Shown: positions 1 to 5,154 of the stretch, piece by piece
Layout: the number at the start of each line of letters is the position of its first letter
Position numbering within the stretch: the stretch's first letter is position 1
Assembly: GCA_023432475.1 (NCBI GenBank)
Contig: JAEYUN010000007.1
Span: 1 to 10,789 of the forward strand
Direction: 5' to 3'
DNA length: 10,789 nt
DNA from: Candidatus Parcubacteria bacterium
GTDB taxonomy: Bacteria; Patescibacteriota; Saccharimonadia; Saccharimonadales; Saccharimonadaceae
Notes under the pieces: generated by a model
Seen by the model: only the letters and a program-made list of their open reading frames with translations
What the model was told of the DNA's origin: nothing
Databases searched by the model: none
Made by a program: the position numbers and the translations under genes

Positions 1-991
1 CACGACTCGTATGGAAGCTAGCTATGAAAAACCAGCCATCGTCATCACCGACGGCAAAGTTAGCTCGGTTCAAGAGTTCTTGCCGATTCTTGAAAAACTT
101 GCCCAGGCTGGTAAAAAAGACGTTGTACTAATAGCTGAGGACGTTGAGGGCGAGGCGCTTGGTGTCCTTATACTGAATAAACTCAAAGGGGTATTTAATA
201 CAGTTGCCGTCAAAGCTCCCAGCTTTGGTGATCGCCGCAAAGAAACCCTGGAAGACATTGCTATCTTGACCGGCGCGACCGTCATTAGCGCCGACCGTGG
301 CTTAACTTTCGAAAACGTCGACCTCAGTGTTATTGGTACGGCTCGCAAAGTTATAGTGAGCAAAGATGAGACTACTATCATCGAAGGAGCCGGTACGATG
401 TCCGACATCAAGTCTCGTATCAGCCAAATCAAGTCGCAGGCCGAAGCCGCCACTAGTGAATACGACAAAGAAAACTACGACAAGCGCGCGGCCGCCTTGT
501 CAGGTAAAGTTGCAGTCATCAAAGTTGGTGGCGCTACCGAAACGGAGATTGAGGAGAAGAAATTCCGCGTCGATGACGCCGTCGCCGCCACCAAAGCCGC
601 TTTGGCCGAAGGTATCGTACCGGGCGGCGGAGTCACGCTCGTTAATCTAGCTGACAGCTTGAAGGGCAGCGAAGCTGGAGTTGGCTTGTTGCGTGAAGCG
701 CTTTATCAGCCATTCCGTCAACTAATGCAAAATGCCGGCCTCAACGCCGACGCTCTGCTTGCCAAAGTTCAAGCAGCTAAGCCTGGCTTTGGTATCGATG
801 TCAACACACCCGAAGGCGGCGTTGTCGACATGAAAGCTCACGGCGTCGTTGACCCGGTTATGGTCTCCAAACAAGCTATTCAAAATGCCGTTTCGATTGC
901 CGCCACGGCGATGACGATGGGCGCTCTGGTCGTCGACATACCGGAAAAAGAAGCTCCGGCCGCCCCACCAATGGGCGGAGGCATGTACTAA
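1..991 (+). CDS. groEL: Chaperonin GroEL (60 kDa), 3' portion, cut by the window edge
   Basis: ATP-driven cytosolic folding chamber subunit that acts with GroES. Reading frame is open from base 2; the first Met (base 11) is internal, because the family is about 540 residues and only the apical, second intermediate and second equatorial regions are here (about 330 residues). Seen: AEDVEGEAL and KAPSFGDRRK of the apical domain, ATSEYDKE, the VAVIKVGGATE segment, and RVDDAVAATKAA followed by the glycine-rich EGIVPGGG of the equatorial domain. The second Asp of RVDD corresponds to the catalytic Asp398 of E. coli GroEL. The C-terminus ends in a short Gly-Met tail (PPMGGGMY) rather than the long GGM repeat of E. 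coli. A strong hairpin terminator follows 17 nt after the stop. The promoter and any heat-shock operator lie outside the window. Confidence 0.98.
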   Translation, partial: TTRMEASYEKPAIVITDGKVSSVQEFLPILEKLAQAGKKDVVLIAEDVEGEALGVLILNKLKGVFNTVAVKAPSFGDRRKETLEDIAILTGATVISADRGLTFENVDLSVIGTARKVIVSKDETTIIEGAGTMSDIKSRISQIKSQAEAATSEYDKENYDKRAAALSGKVAVIKVGGATETEIEEKKFRVDDAVAATKAALAEGIVPGGGVTLVNLADSLKGSEAGVGLLREALYQPFRQLMQNAGLNADALLAKVQAAKPGFGIDVNTPEGGVVDMKAHGVVDPVMVSKQAIQNAVSIAATAMTMGALVVDIPEKEAPAAPPMGGGMY

Positions 992-1007
992 AACTTGCCA
1001 ACCTAAA

Positions 1008-1039
1008 AATAGAGGCCTTACTAAGGCCTCTATTTTTTT
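1008..1039. terminator. Bidirectional Rho-independent terminator between groEL and the convergent hypothetical gene
   Basis: Perfect inverted repeat 1008-1020 / 1022-1034 (core AGAGGCC/GGCCTCT) with a T-run to 1039 on the plus side and an A-run at 1005-1009, which is a U-run for minus transcripts. It can stop groEL and the gene ending at 1055. Confidence 0.9.
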
Positions 1040-1054
1040 AATATCCTCAAATAC

Positions 1055-1582
1055 TTAGCTTTGTGGATGTGAGAAGTAATCAATTTCCTTAATAACGTCG
1101 AGCAGGGCAGCGGCTCGTTTGGTTTCGTCTTCGATAGCCTTGGCAGCCTCGTGAGTTGCAGCTACCAATGATTTGTCGTCGGTCGAACGAATTATAAGCA
1201 GTAGGGTGTTGAACTTCTCCTCGGCAGGAAGGTCTAGACGATCAACTAGGGGGCGAAGTTCTTGGAGAGCGCTCTGTTTGATACTCTCAAGCTCACCATC
1301 GGCAGCTGGTTCTGGAGCGGGGAGTACTGGTGGAGTCTCAACTACTGGTTCTGGCGCGCTGTAGCTAGTTGGGTTGGCTGGGGCAGATTCAACCGGGGGA
1401 GTTTCTTCAAATTGCAAAGCCGGAGCTGGCTCAACTGGCTGGTCGGTTGGCTGATCGGTTGGCTGGCTAGAGTCAGTCGGTTGATCAACTGGCGGCGTGC
1501 CAGCCGTCGCGTTATTCATACTCTCCAAAACTTTAGCCAGTTCTTGATCATCGGTTGCTGGTGCTTGCGTACTTAAATCCAT
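1055..1582 (-). CDS. Conserved-looking hypothetical protein with Pro/Thr-rich linker and helical C-terminal domain
   Basis: Function not recognised. 175 residues with no signal peptide or membrane segment. Residues about 30-95 are low-complexity and rich in Pro, Gln, Thr and Glu, including repeated QPTD units. Residues about 97-170 are charged and helical (ELRPLVDRLDLPAEEKFN, then EAAKAIEDETKRAAALLD), ending IKEIDYFSHPQS. This tail looks like a compact domain, possibly for protein interaction. The start at 1582 was chosen over in-frame starts at 1624 and 1741. AGGGGTG precedes 1582 at SD distance, and a good promoter has its -10 at 1620-1625, so Met 1624 would lie inside the promoter and 1741 upstream of it. 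The gene is divergent from the isomerase and convergent with groEL. I recall similar C-terminal tails among Saccharibacteria hypotheticals, but that is memory rather than a search. Confidence 0.85.
   Translation of the reverse strand: MDLSTQAPATDDQELAKVLESMNNATAGTPPVDQPTDSSQPTDQPTDQPVEPAPALQFEETPPVESAPANPTSYSAPEPVVETPPVLPAPEPAADGELESIKQSALQELRPLVDRLDLPAEEKFNTLLLIIRSTDDKSLVAATHEAAKAIEDETKRAAALLDVIKEIDYFSHPQS
1437..1482. repeat. Imperfect 12-nt tandem repeat inside the Pro/Thr-rich coding region
   Basis: Units GGCTGGTCGGTT (1437-1448) and GGCTGATCGGTT (1449-1460) differ by one base and are followed by a degenerate continuation to about 1482. On the minus strand they encode the QPTD repeats, so slippage here would change linker length in steps of four residues. 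Confidence 0.75.
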
Positions 1583-1619
1583 ACCCACCCCTGTTTTAGT
1601 TAATGTCTTACTTAAGTCA

Positions 1620-1648
1620 ATCATAGCATAAGCATTTGGACGTGTGAA
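1620..1648 (-). promoter_or_regulatory. Sigma-70-type promoter of the 1055-1582 gene
   Basis: Minus strand: -35 TTCACA (1643-1648), 17-nt spacer, -10 TATGAT (1620-1625), each one mismatch from consensus. Predicted start about 1613 gives a leader of roughly 30 nt containing an SD-like AGGGGTG. Confidence 0.7.
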
Positions 1649-1649
1649 G

Positions 1650-1658
1650 TGATAGACT
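1650..1658 (+). promoter_or_regulatory. Extended -10 element of the isomerase gene, predicted leaderless start
   Basis: TGA-TAGACT, an extended -10 (TG at 1650-1651, hexamer 1653-1658), ends 7 nt before the ATG at 1666, so transcription should begin at or next to the start codon. No SD is present. It directly abuts the -35 of the divergent promoter (1643-1648). Confidence 0.55.
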
Positions 1659-1665
1659 AAGATGT

Positions 1666-2712
1666 ATGGATTTGTTAGATAACGCCTCGCAAATAGCTGA
1701 GCGCGACTCTCAAAATACGCTTGGGCTGGTGGCTGACTCATACAAACAGCTAACCACCGATGTAAGCGTCAAAAACCTGCCTAAAAATTTGCCAGAGATA
1801 CGACAGGTAGTCCTCGCCGGTATGGGCGGTTCAGCTTTGGCGGCCGACATGGCGCGCGATTGGCTAAATTTGCCACTGCCGTTTACGGTTATCAAAGACT
1901 ATCGCCTGCCACAGTTCGTCGGGCCGGAGACGCTGGTTATTGCCTGTAGTTTTTCTGGCAATACCGAAGAAACACTGTCCGCCCTCGCCGAAGCCCGTAG
2001 CCGAAATGCCTCTGTTGTAGTAGCCACCGGCGGCGGGCAGTTGCATGAACTCGCAACCCGTGATGAGCTTCCGTTTAGCCTCATGGAATACAGCGGCCAA
2101 CCACGCATGAACGTCCTGCTTAATTTGCAAGTAATTGTCGAGATATTGATTGCCTACGGCCTGCTTGGTGCAGCCACCAGAGACGAGCTAAAGTCAGCCG
2201 CCGAGAGTCTAGCCAGTGCCAGCCAGAAGTGGGCGCCACTGGTAACTTTTAAAGACAACCCGGCCAAGCAACTAGCTTGGCACTGCGCCGGCAAGACCCC
2301 AGTCATCTATGCCGGTAGCCGATTCCGCTCGGTCGCCTACAAATGGAAGATTGCGTTCAATGAAACGTCTAAAAACATGGCCTTTTGCAACGAATACTCC
2401 GAGTTCAACCACAACGAGTTCATCGGTTGGAGCTCACACCCGGTTGAAAAACCGTTTGCCGTACTCGACCTACGATCTAGTTTTGATAACCCTCGCGTAA
2501 CCCAACGCTTTGAACTGTCCGACAGGCTTCTTAGCGGCATGCGCCCCAAAGCCGTACCCCTTCAACTTGAAGGCGAAACGATGCTCGAGCAATTCGCCTG
2601 GGGCAACACCTTGGCCGATTATGTCAGTATATATCTAGCCATACTAAACGGCGTCGACCCAGCCCCAGTCGCTCTTATCGAGAAGTTAAAACAAGAACTA
2701 GCTAAGTCGTAG
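1666..2712 (+). CDS. Bifunctional phosphoglucose/phosphomannose isomerase
   Basis: Cytosolic enzyme interconverting glucose-6-P or mannose-6-P with fructose-6-P, linking glycolysis with mannose-derived sugar nucleotides. 348 residues, normal for this short PGI/PMI family. Two SIS-type sugar-isomerase folds are expected. Seen: GMGGSA at 52-57, phosphate-binding SFSGNTEET at 95-103, NETSKN at 232-237 and EFNHNEFIGW at 246-255. Glu233 and His249 are 16 residues apart, the spacing of the catalytic Glu and His known from the Pyrobaculum enzyme. The N-terminus (LLDNASQIAERDSQNTLG) is family-like, so the start at 1666 is sound although there is no SD. A -10 element sits 7 nt upstream. The last 15 nt overlap the convergent HIT gene. 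Confidence 0.95.
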   Translation: MDLLDNASQIAERDSQNTLGLVADSYKQLTTDVSVKNLPKNLPEIRQVVLAGMGGSALAADMARDWLNLPLPFTVIKDYRLPQFVGPETLVIACSFSGNTEETLSALAEARSRNASVVVATGGGQLHELATRDELPFSLMEYSGQPRMNVLLNLQVIVEILIAYGLLGAATRDELKSAAESLASASQKWAPLVTFKDNPAKQLAWHCAGKTPVIYAGSRFRSVAYKWKIAFNETSKNMAFCNEYSEFNHNEFIGWSSHPVEKPFAVLDLRSSFDNPRVTQRFELSDRLLSGMRPKAVPLQLEGETMLEQFAWGNTLADYVSIYLAILNGVDPAPVALIEKLKQELAKS

Positions 2713-3093
2713 TTTGTCAGCTACACGCGCAAGTTCATCGTGGTCGGGCTCGGTATCTTGTCGGTTCGGTTTTTTGGTTTCGGAAACATCGCCAAACGGC
2801 TTGAGATGAATGTGGTTATGAGGGACGTCGGTGCCGACGATATCCATGCGTACATACGGCTTGCCCGAAACTTGACGGTAGTGGTCCGCTATTTTTTTAA
2901 CAGTTGCCATTAACTGGTCGTACTCTTGGTCGTTCAAGTCCCAGACAAATTGGGACGGTGTTTTATGAACCACGAGAGTGTGACCCTCGCAAGACGGATA
3001 AATATCAAGGAAAGCGAAGGTGTGCTCGTCCTCGTATATTTTATGGCTTGGAATTTCGCCTTTGATAATCTTAGTAAAAATCGTATCTTGCAT
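2698..3093 (-). CDS. HIT-family nucleotide hydrolase (HinT-like)
   Basis: Histidine-triad protein, likely a purine nucleoside phosphoramidase/AMP-lysine hydrolase acting in the cytosol. Substrate is inferred from the family. 131 residues from ATG 3093, starting MQDTIFTKIIKGEIPSHKIYE, the classic Hint N-terminus. The histidine triad HNHIHLK is at 92-98, with His94 and His96 inside it. The frame is open to 3141, but those 16 extra residues (MVNQMNYNRC...) are unlike the family and lie upstream of the -10 element, so they were dropped. The C-terminal 30 residues (DVSETKKPNRQDTEPDHDEL...) form a charged tail. The gene overlaps the isomerase tail to tail by 15 nt with no intervening terminator, and is divergent from tRNA-Ser(CGA). 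Confidence 0.95.
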   Translation of the reverse strand: MQDTIFTKIIKGEIPSHKIYEDEHTFAFLDIYPSCEGHTLVVHKTPSQFVWDLNDQEYDQLMATVKKIADHYRQVSGKPYVRMDIVGTDVPHNHIHLKPFGDVSETKKPNRQDTEPDHDELARVADKLRLS

Positions 3094-3096
3094 AAT

Positions 3097-3125
3097 TTTA
3101 GTATACACCCTACATCTGTTATAAT
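3097..3125 (+). promoter_or_regulatory. Promoter of tRNA-Ser(CGA)
   Basis: Extended -10 TGT-TATAAT (hexamer 3120-3125, perfect consensus). A weak -35 TTTAGT (3097-3102) lies 17 nt upstream. Predicted start about 3132, giving a 12-nt 5' leader before the tRNA. Confidence 0.65.
3100..3105 (-). promoter_or_regulatory. -10 element of the HIT gene, predicted leaderless start
   Basis: TATACT on the minus strand ends exactly 6 nt before ATG 3093, with no SD between them. Predicted transcription start is the A of ATG. It shares bases with the -35 of the divergent tRNA-Ser promoter. Confidence 0.6.
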
Positions 3126-3143
3126 TCATTTGATTGACCACGA

Positions 3144-3231
3144 GGAGAGGTGCAGGAGTGGTTGAACTGGCCGCTCTCGAAAAGCGGTATGGGGCAACTC
3201 ATCGAGGGTTCGAATCCCTCCCTCTCCGCCA
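3144..3231 (+). tRNA. tRNA-Ser: tRNA-Ser, anticodon CGA
   Basis: 88 nt with CCA encoded (3229-3231). Acceptor GGAGAGG (3144-3150) pairs with CCTCTCC, discriminator G. Anticodon stem CCGCT/AGCGG encloses loop CTCGAAA, so the anticodon is CGA, reading UCG. A long variable arm (class II) precedes the T-arm GAGGG-TTCGAAT-CCCTC. It has its own promoter and terminator. Confidence 0.97.
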
Positions 3232-3269
3232 GATTAAAAAATGACCCGAAGTGTGGTCGTTTTTTAATC
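3232..3269. terminator. Bidirectional terminator shared by tRNA-Ser(CGA) and the DNA glycosylase gene
   Basis: 15-bp inverted repeat 3232-3246 / 3255-3269 with one G-U pair and an A6/T6 run inside the arms, so it has a U-tract in either direction. It begins one base after the tRNA CCA. Its right arm contains the TAA stop of the minus-strand glycosylase gene (3264-3266). Confidence 0.85.
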
Positions 3270-3809
3270 GTGTGCTATGAACCGCCAGAGGCGGTCGGTA
3301 TCATGTCGAATACCAATACGCGGCGTAGCTTGGACTCGGTAGCTGCGCCCTCCCAGGGGTGGTTCGAGTAATATGCGGCTTTGGTTCAACTTCAGTCCAT
3401 TGTCCTTGCCGTTAACGCTTAGAGCTTGGCATATTTTTGCCGGGCCGTCAGTCAGTTGATGGTCTGGACGCTGCCGCCTGGTACGCATGACCTCGAGACC
3501 TTCTTCGGGTACAAGAGAACGGATAAGTACCGCTGAACCTTGGCCACTCAAGCCCGTCACGATGTTCATACACCAATGCATACCATAAGTGAAATAGACA
3601 TAAACGTGGCCGGCCGGACCAAACATAATCTCGTTGCGCGGCGTCTTGCCGCGATAACTGTGGCTGGCGGCGTCGACTTGGCTATAAGCCTCGGTCTCGA
3701 CAATCGTTCCACCAGTTTTTTGACCGTCATCAAACGTGAATAAGCGCCAGCCTATTAGCCGCTGGGCAACTTCAGGTGATTCATATTCTAAAAAACTAAG
3801 GTCAATCAC
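3264..3809 (-). CDS. 3-methyladenine DNA glycosylase (AAG/MPG family)
   Basis: Base-excision repair enzyme that removes alkylated or deaminated purines. 181 residues, a normal minimal bacterial length. Seen: ETEAY at 38-42 with Glu38 as the likely general base, DAASHSYRGKTPRNEIMFGPAG at 46-67 (written as one family block), the tyrosine-rich VYVYFTYGMHWCMN core at 69-82, IRSLVPEEG at 96-104 and the DGPAKICQAL block at 121-130. The start is GTG at 3809, the only one that fits: family homology begins by residue 5, there is no nearby ATG, and a -10 element lies 6 nt upstream. No SD. The stop is embedded in the terminator shared with tRNA-Ser. Confidence 0.95.
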   Translation of the reverse strand: MIDLSFLEYESPEVAQRLIGWRLFTFDDGQKTGGTIVETEAYSQVDAASHSYRGKTPRNEIMFGPAGHVYVYFTYGMHWCMNIVTGLSGQGSAVLIRSLVPEEGLEVMRTRRQRPDHQLTDGPAKICQALSVNGKDNGLKLNQSRILLEPPLGGRSYRVQATPRIGIRHDTDRLWRFIAHD

Positions 3810-3815
3810 TTAAAA

Positions 3816-3824
3816 ATTTTAACA
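3816..3824 (-). promoter_or_regulatory. Extended -10 of the DNA glycosylase gene, predicted leaderless GTG start
   Basis: TGT-TAAAAT on the minus strand, hexamer 3816-3821, is separated from GTG 3809 by exactly 6 nt. No SD. Predicted transcription start is the G of GTG. Confidence 0.55.
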
Positions 3825-3850
3825 AAGTTATTTGTGTTCTTAATGCTTCT

Positions 3851-3886
3851 AAGAAAATACCCCCGCGAGAAGCGAGGGGATTTTCT
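3851..3886 (-). terminator. Terminator downstream of tRNA-Arg
   Basis: Long hairpin: AAGAAAAT-A-CCCC-CGC pairs with GCG-A-GGGG-ATTTTCTT, with two single-base offsets. On the minus strand it ends in a T-rich ATTTTCTT. It starts immediately at the tRNA 3' end and separates the tRNA from the glycosylase promoter. Confidence 0.65.
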
Positions 3887-3963
3887 TGGTACACCCGGCA
3901 GGATTTGAACCTACGACCTTCGGCTCCGCAAGCCGACGTTCTATCCAGCTGAACTACGGGTGC
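3887..3963 (-). tRNA. tRNA-Arg: tRNA-Arg, anticodon GCG
   Basis: 77 nt with CCA encoded. Acceptor GCACCCG pairs with CGGGTGT (first pair G-U), discriminator A. Anticodon stem TCGGC/GCCGA encloses loop TTGCGGA, giving anticodon GCG for CGC and CGU. T-loop TTCAAAT. Most bacteria read this box with an A34 tRNA edited to inosine, so GCG is notable. A nested hairpin (3968-4002) sits just upstream of its 5' end. Confidence 0.93.
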
Positions 3964-3967
3964 ATGT

Positions 3968-4002
3968 CGTAACCCACGCGACTAGCGCGTTTTTGGGTTA
4001 CG
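3968..4002. repeat. Nested inverted repeat upstream of tRNA-Arg
   Basis: Outer 9-bp arms CGTAACCCA (3968-3976) / TGGGTTACG (3994-4002). Inner arms CGCG/CGCG around ACTAG, plus an unpaired T4. In the plus direction the inner hairpin ends in TTTTT and looks terminator-like, but no plus-strand gene needs one. On the minus strand it would be in the tRNA-Arg leader or the 3' end of the 4085 gene transcript. Function unknown. Confidence 0.6.
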
Positions 4003-4084
4003 CTCAAAAGGTAAGGTGCTTTTTGGGAATTAAATTGCCCAAGAACAGGGGCTATTGTAGCACGGTTTCAAGAGATAATCTACC

Positions 4085-4600
4085 TTAAAAATGCAGTTTT
4101 TCACTAATGCGGTCGACGAAATCACGTTTCAAATCTTCCATGGGCAATACCGAACCGAACAAGTCAACTATTTTCTCGCCGTACTCCGGCGGAAAGTAAA
4201 CGTTAAGTCCAGGTGCGAACCTCTTGCGCGGTATAACCATAATAGAATACAGGCCGCCCTCTTTGACTACACCAAACGCCCGGTATTCATGAAAGTTAAA
4301 AAACTTATCGTTGACCGACAAACCTTCGTAGCTCAAACGGTAGTTCATGTTACGGGCTGGCCGATGAGCAAAGATAACAATCGTCACCGCCATCACTACT
4401 ATAAGAATTGCGAAAGTCCAGTCTTGTATCAAGAAGATGGCTACCGCCAATAAGACTACGGCTGCGGTTGCCAGACCGACGTACCAGGCCGTGGTCTTTT
4501 CACGCGTAACATACTCCGAAGCCTGCCATTCTATAACCGGCCCCGAAGTTGCCGTAGCGGGCTGTGGGGAAGTGGGCGCTACCTGCGGTTGCTCTTGCAT
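4085..4600 (-). CDS. Hypothetical membrane protein with two TM helices and a cytosolic C-terminal domain
   Basis: Not recognised by name. 171 residues. N-terminal 30 residues are Pro/Thr/Gln-rich. Two hydrophobic helices at about 38-58 and 61-78 form a hairpin (the turn is QDW), followed by a basic HRPARN stretch that favours a cytosolic C-terminus. Residues 85-171 (NYRLSYEGLSVNDKFF, EYRAFGVV, YSIMVIPRKRF, LNVYFPPEY) alternate beta-like segments and end in a helix. This recalls bacterial PH-like membrane-associated domains, a guess from pattern only. The start at 4600 was chosen because a perfect TATAAT ends 6 nt upstream. The in-frame ATG at 4633 and the longer frame to 4777 lie upstream of that promoter. 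Confidence 0.85.
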   Translation of the reverse strand: MQEQPQVAPTSPQPATATSGPVIEWQASEYVTREKTTAWYVGLATAAVVLLAVAIFLIQDWTFAILIVVMAVTIVIFAHRPARNMNYRLSYEGLSVNDKFFNFHEYRAFGVVKEGGLYSIMVIPRKRFAPGLNVYFPPEYGEKIVDLFGSVLPMEDLKRDFVDRISEKLHF

Positions 4601-4606
4601 ATCACT

Positions 4607-4612
4607 ATTATA
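4607..4612 (-). promoter_or_regulatory. -10 element of the two-TM protein gene, predicted leaderless start
   Basis: Perfect TATAAT on the minus strand, exactly 6 nt (AGTGAT) before ATG 4600. No SD. No convincing -35. This element fixes the start codon choice. Confidence 0.7.
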
Positions 4613-4667
4613 TAACACTAGCGCAATGGACATATATTCCGAACAGACGATTCCGATGAAGCAAGGC

Positions 4668-4760
4668 AAGGCGATAGCGGTCGCCTTCGGCTCCCTGTTT
4701 TCGCTCACTTCGTTCGCTACACGAACTTCCCGCGCTCGCTCACGCGAGCCTGCGGGAGCC
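4668..4760. repeat. Hairpin-rich palindromic block, possible structured RNA or REP-like element
   Basis: No gene lies here. Three hairpins are visible. AAGGCGA/TCGCCTT (4668-4674 / 4681-4687). GTTCG/CGAAC (4712-4716 / 4722-4726). CCCGC-GCTCGC / GCGAGC-CT-GCGGG (4729-4739 / 4744-4756). The last two are enclosed by a GGCTCCC (4689-4695) / GGGAGCC (4754-4760) pair, giving a branched fold. GC and CpG content exceed the neighbours, and the CGCTC/TCGCT motifs recur. It sits between the leaderless promoter at 4607 and the tRNA-Ser(GCT) terminator. Confidence 0.7.
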
Positions 4761-4777
4761 CAAACTCGCCCCGACAA

Positions 4778-4807
4778 AAAAGATAACCCTTGGGTGGGTT
4801 ATCTTTT
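4778..4807 (-). terminator. Terminator downstream of tRNA-Ser(GCT)
   Basis: Perfect 12-bp stem AAAAGATAACCC (4778-4789) / GGGTTATCTTTT (4796-4807) with a 6-nt loop. The A-run from 4776 gives a U-tract on the minus strand, and the plus side is also T-rich, so it could work both ways. It lies 5 nt from the tRNA 3' end. Confidence 0.88.
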
Positions 4808-4812
4808 CTTTT

Positions 4813-4905
4813 TGGCGGAGGAGGGGAGATTCGAACTCCCGCACCAGATCTCTCCAGTCTAACGATTTAGCAAACCGTCCCCTTCAGCCACTTGGGTACT
4901 CCTCC
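4813..4905 (-). tRNA. tRNA-Ser: tRNA-Ser, anticodon GCT
   Basis: 93 nt with CCA encoded. Acceptor GGAGGAG pairs with CTCCTCC, discriminator G. Anticodon stem ACGGT/ATCGT encloses loop TTGCTAA, giving GCT for AGC/AGU. Long class II variable arm. T-arm GGGAG-TTCGAAT-CTCCC. Its 5' 21 nt are repeated exactly at 4995-5015. Confidence 0.97.
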
Positions 4906-4959
4906 GTATCTATACAAGCTACTCGGCTCAGGTAGCTCCTGTGTATTCATAAACTTCAG

Positions 4960-4973
4960 GGACGGCGCCGTCC
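4960..4973. repeat. 14-bp perfect palindrome GGACGGCGCCGTCC
   Basis: Self-complementary GC-rich sequence between the tRNA-Ser fragment and the intact tRNA-Ser(GCT). A second hairpin, AGCTAC/GTAGCT (4917-4922 / 4932-4937), lies in the same spacer. Protein binding or RNA structure are both possible. Confidence 0.7.
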
Positions 4974-4994
4974 ATCCATTTACGTTTCACGCAG

Positions 4995-5015
4995 CAGCCA
5001 CTTGGGTACTCCTCC
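4995..5015 (-). pseudogene. Duplicated 5' fragment of tRNA-Ser(GCT)
   Basis: Identical over 21 nt to 4885-4905, the acceptor 5' strand and first part of the D-arm of tRNA-Ser(GCT), in the same orientation and offset by 110 nt. Similarity stops abruptly afterwards. No anticodon, T-arm or CCA follows, and the D-stem partner is missing, so this is not a functional tRNA. Either a relic of a tandem tRNA copy or the product of a recombination event. Confidence 0.85.
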
Positions 5016-5053
5016 ACGGGAAAACTGAATTGCTTACAAAATTGTAGCATATC

Positions 5054-5141
5054 TGGCGGAGAGGGCGAGATTCGAACTCGCGGTGAGTTGCCCCACGCTG
5101 GTTTTCAAGACCAGTACCATCAACCACTCGGTCACCTCTCC
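5054..5141 (-). tRNA. tRNA-Ser: tRNA-Ser, anticodon TGA
   Basis: 88 nt with CCA encoded. Acceptor GGAGAGG pairs with CCTCTCC, discriminator G. Anticodon stem CTGGT/ACCAG encloses loop CTTGAAA, giving TGA for UCA and wobble UCN. Class II variable arm. T-arm GCGAG-TTCGAAT-CTCGC. The acceptor is identical to tRNA-Ser(CGA). No strong terminator follows, so its precursor may run through the tRNA fragment into tRNA-Ser(GCT). Confidence 0.97.
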
Positions 5142-5154
5142 GTGACAATTGTAT

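Noticed and set aside
11..13. ATG at 11 as the start of groEL
   Set aside because: The frame is open to the window edge and the GroEL family has about 200 more N-terminal residues; this Met is internal.
366..650. Plus-strand open frame inside groEL, and similar antisense frames such as 70-468 (-) and 1262-1576 (+)
   Set aside because: They lie within strongly supported genes, have low-complexity Ser/Arg-rich translations and no initiation signals.
1583..1741. Longer N-terminus of the 1055-1582 gene, from 1741 or 1624
   Set aside because: It would overlap the divergent isomerase gene or the -10 box at 1620-1625. SD and promoter both point to 1582.
3094..3141. Longer HIT protein starting at 3141
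   Set aside because: The 16 extra residues are unlike the family, and the -10 box at 3100-3105 lies downstream of that start.
4601..4777. Longer two-TM protein from 4777 or 4633
   Set aside because: It would run through the palindromic block and the TATAAT at 4607-4612; the composition (Arg/Glu/Ala-rich) reflects the repeats rather than a protein.
4885..5015. Integrated mobile element bounded by the 21-nt tRNA repeats
   Set aside because: Only 89 nt separate the copies and there is no integrase, transposase or cargo. Kept as a finding about a duplicated tRNA fragment only.
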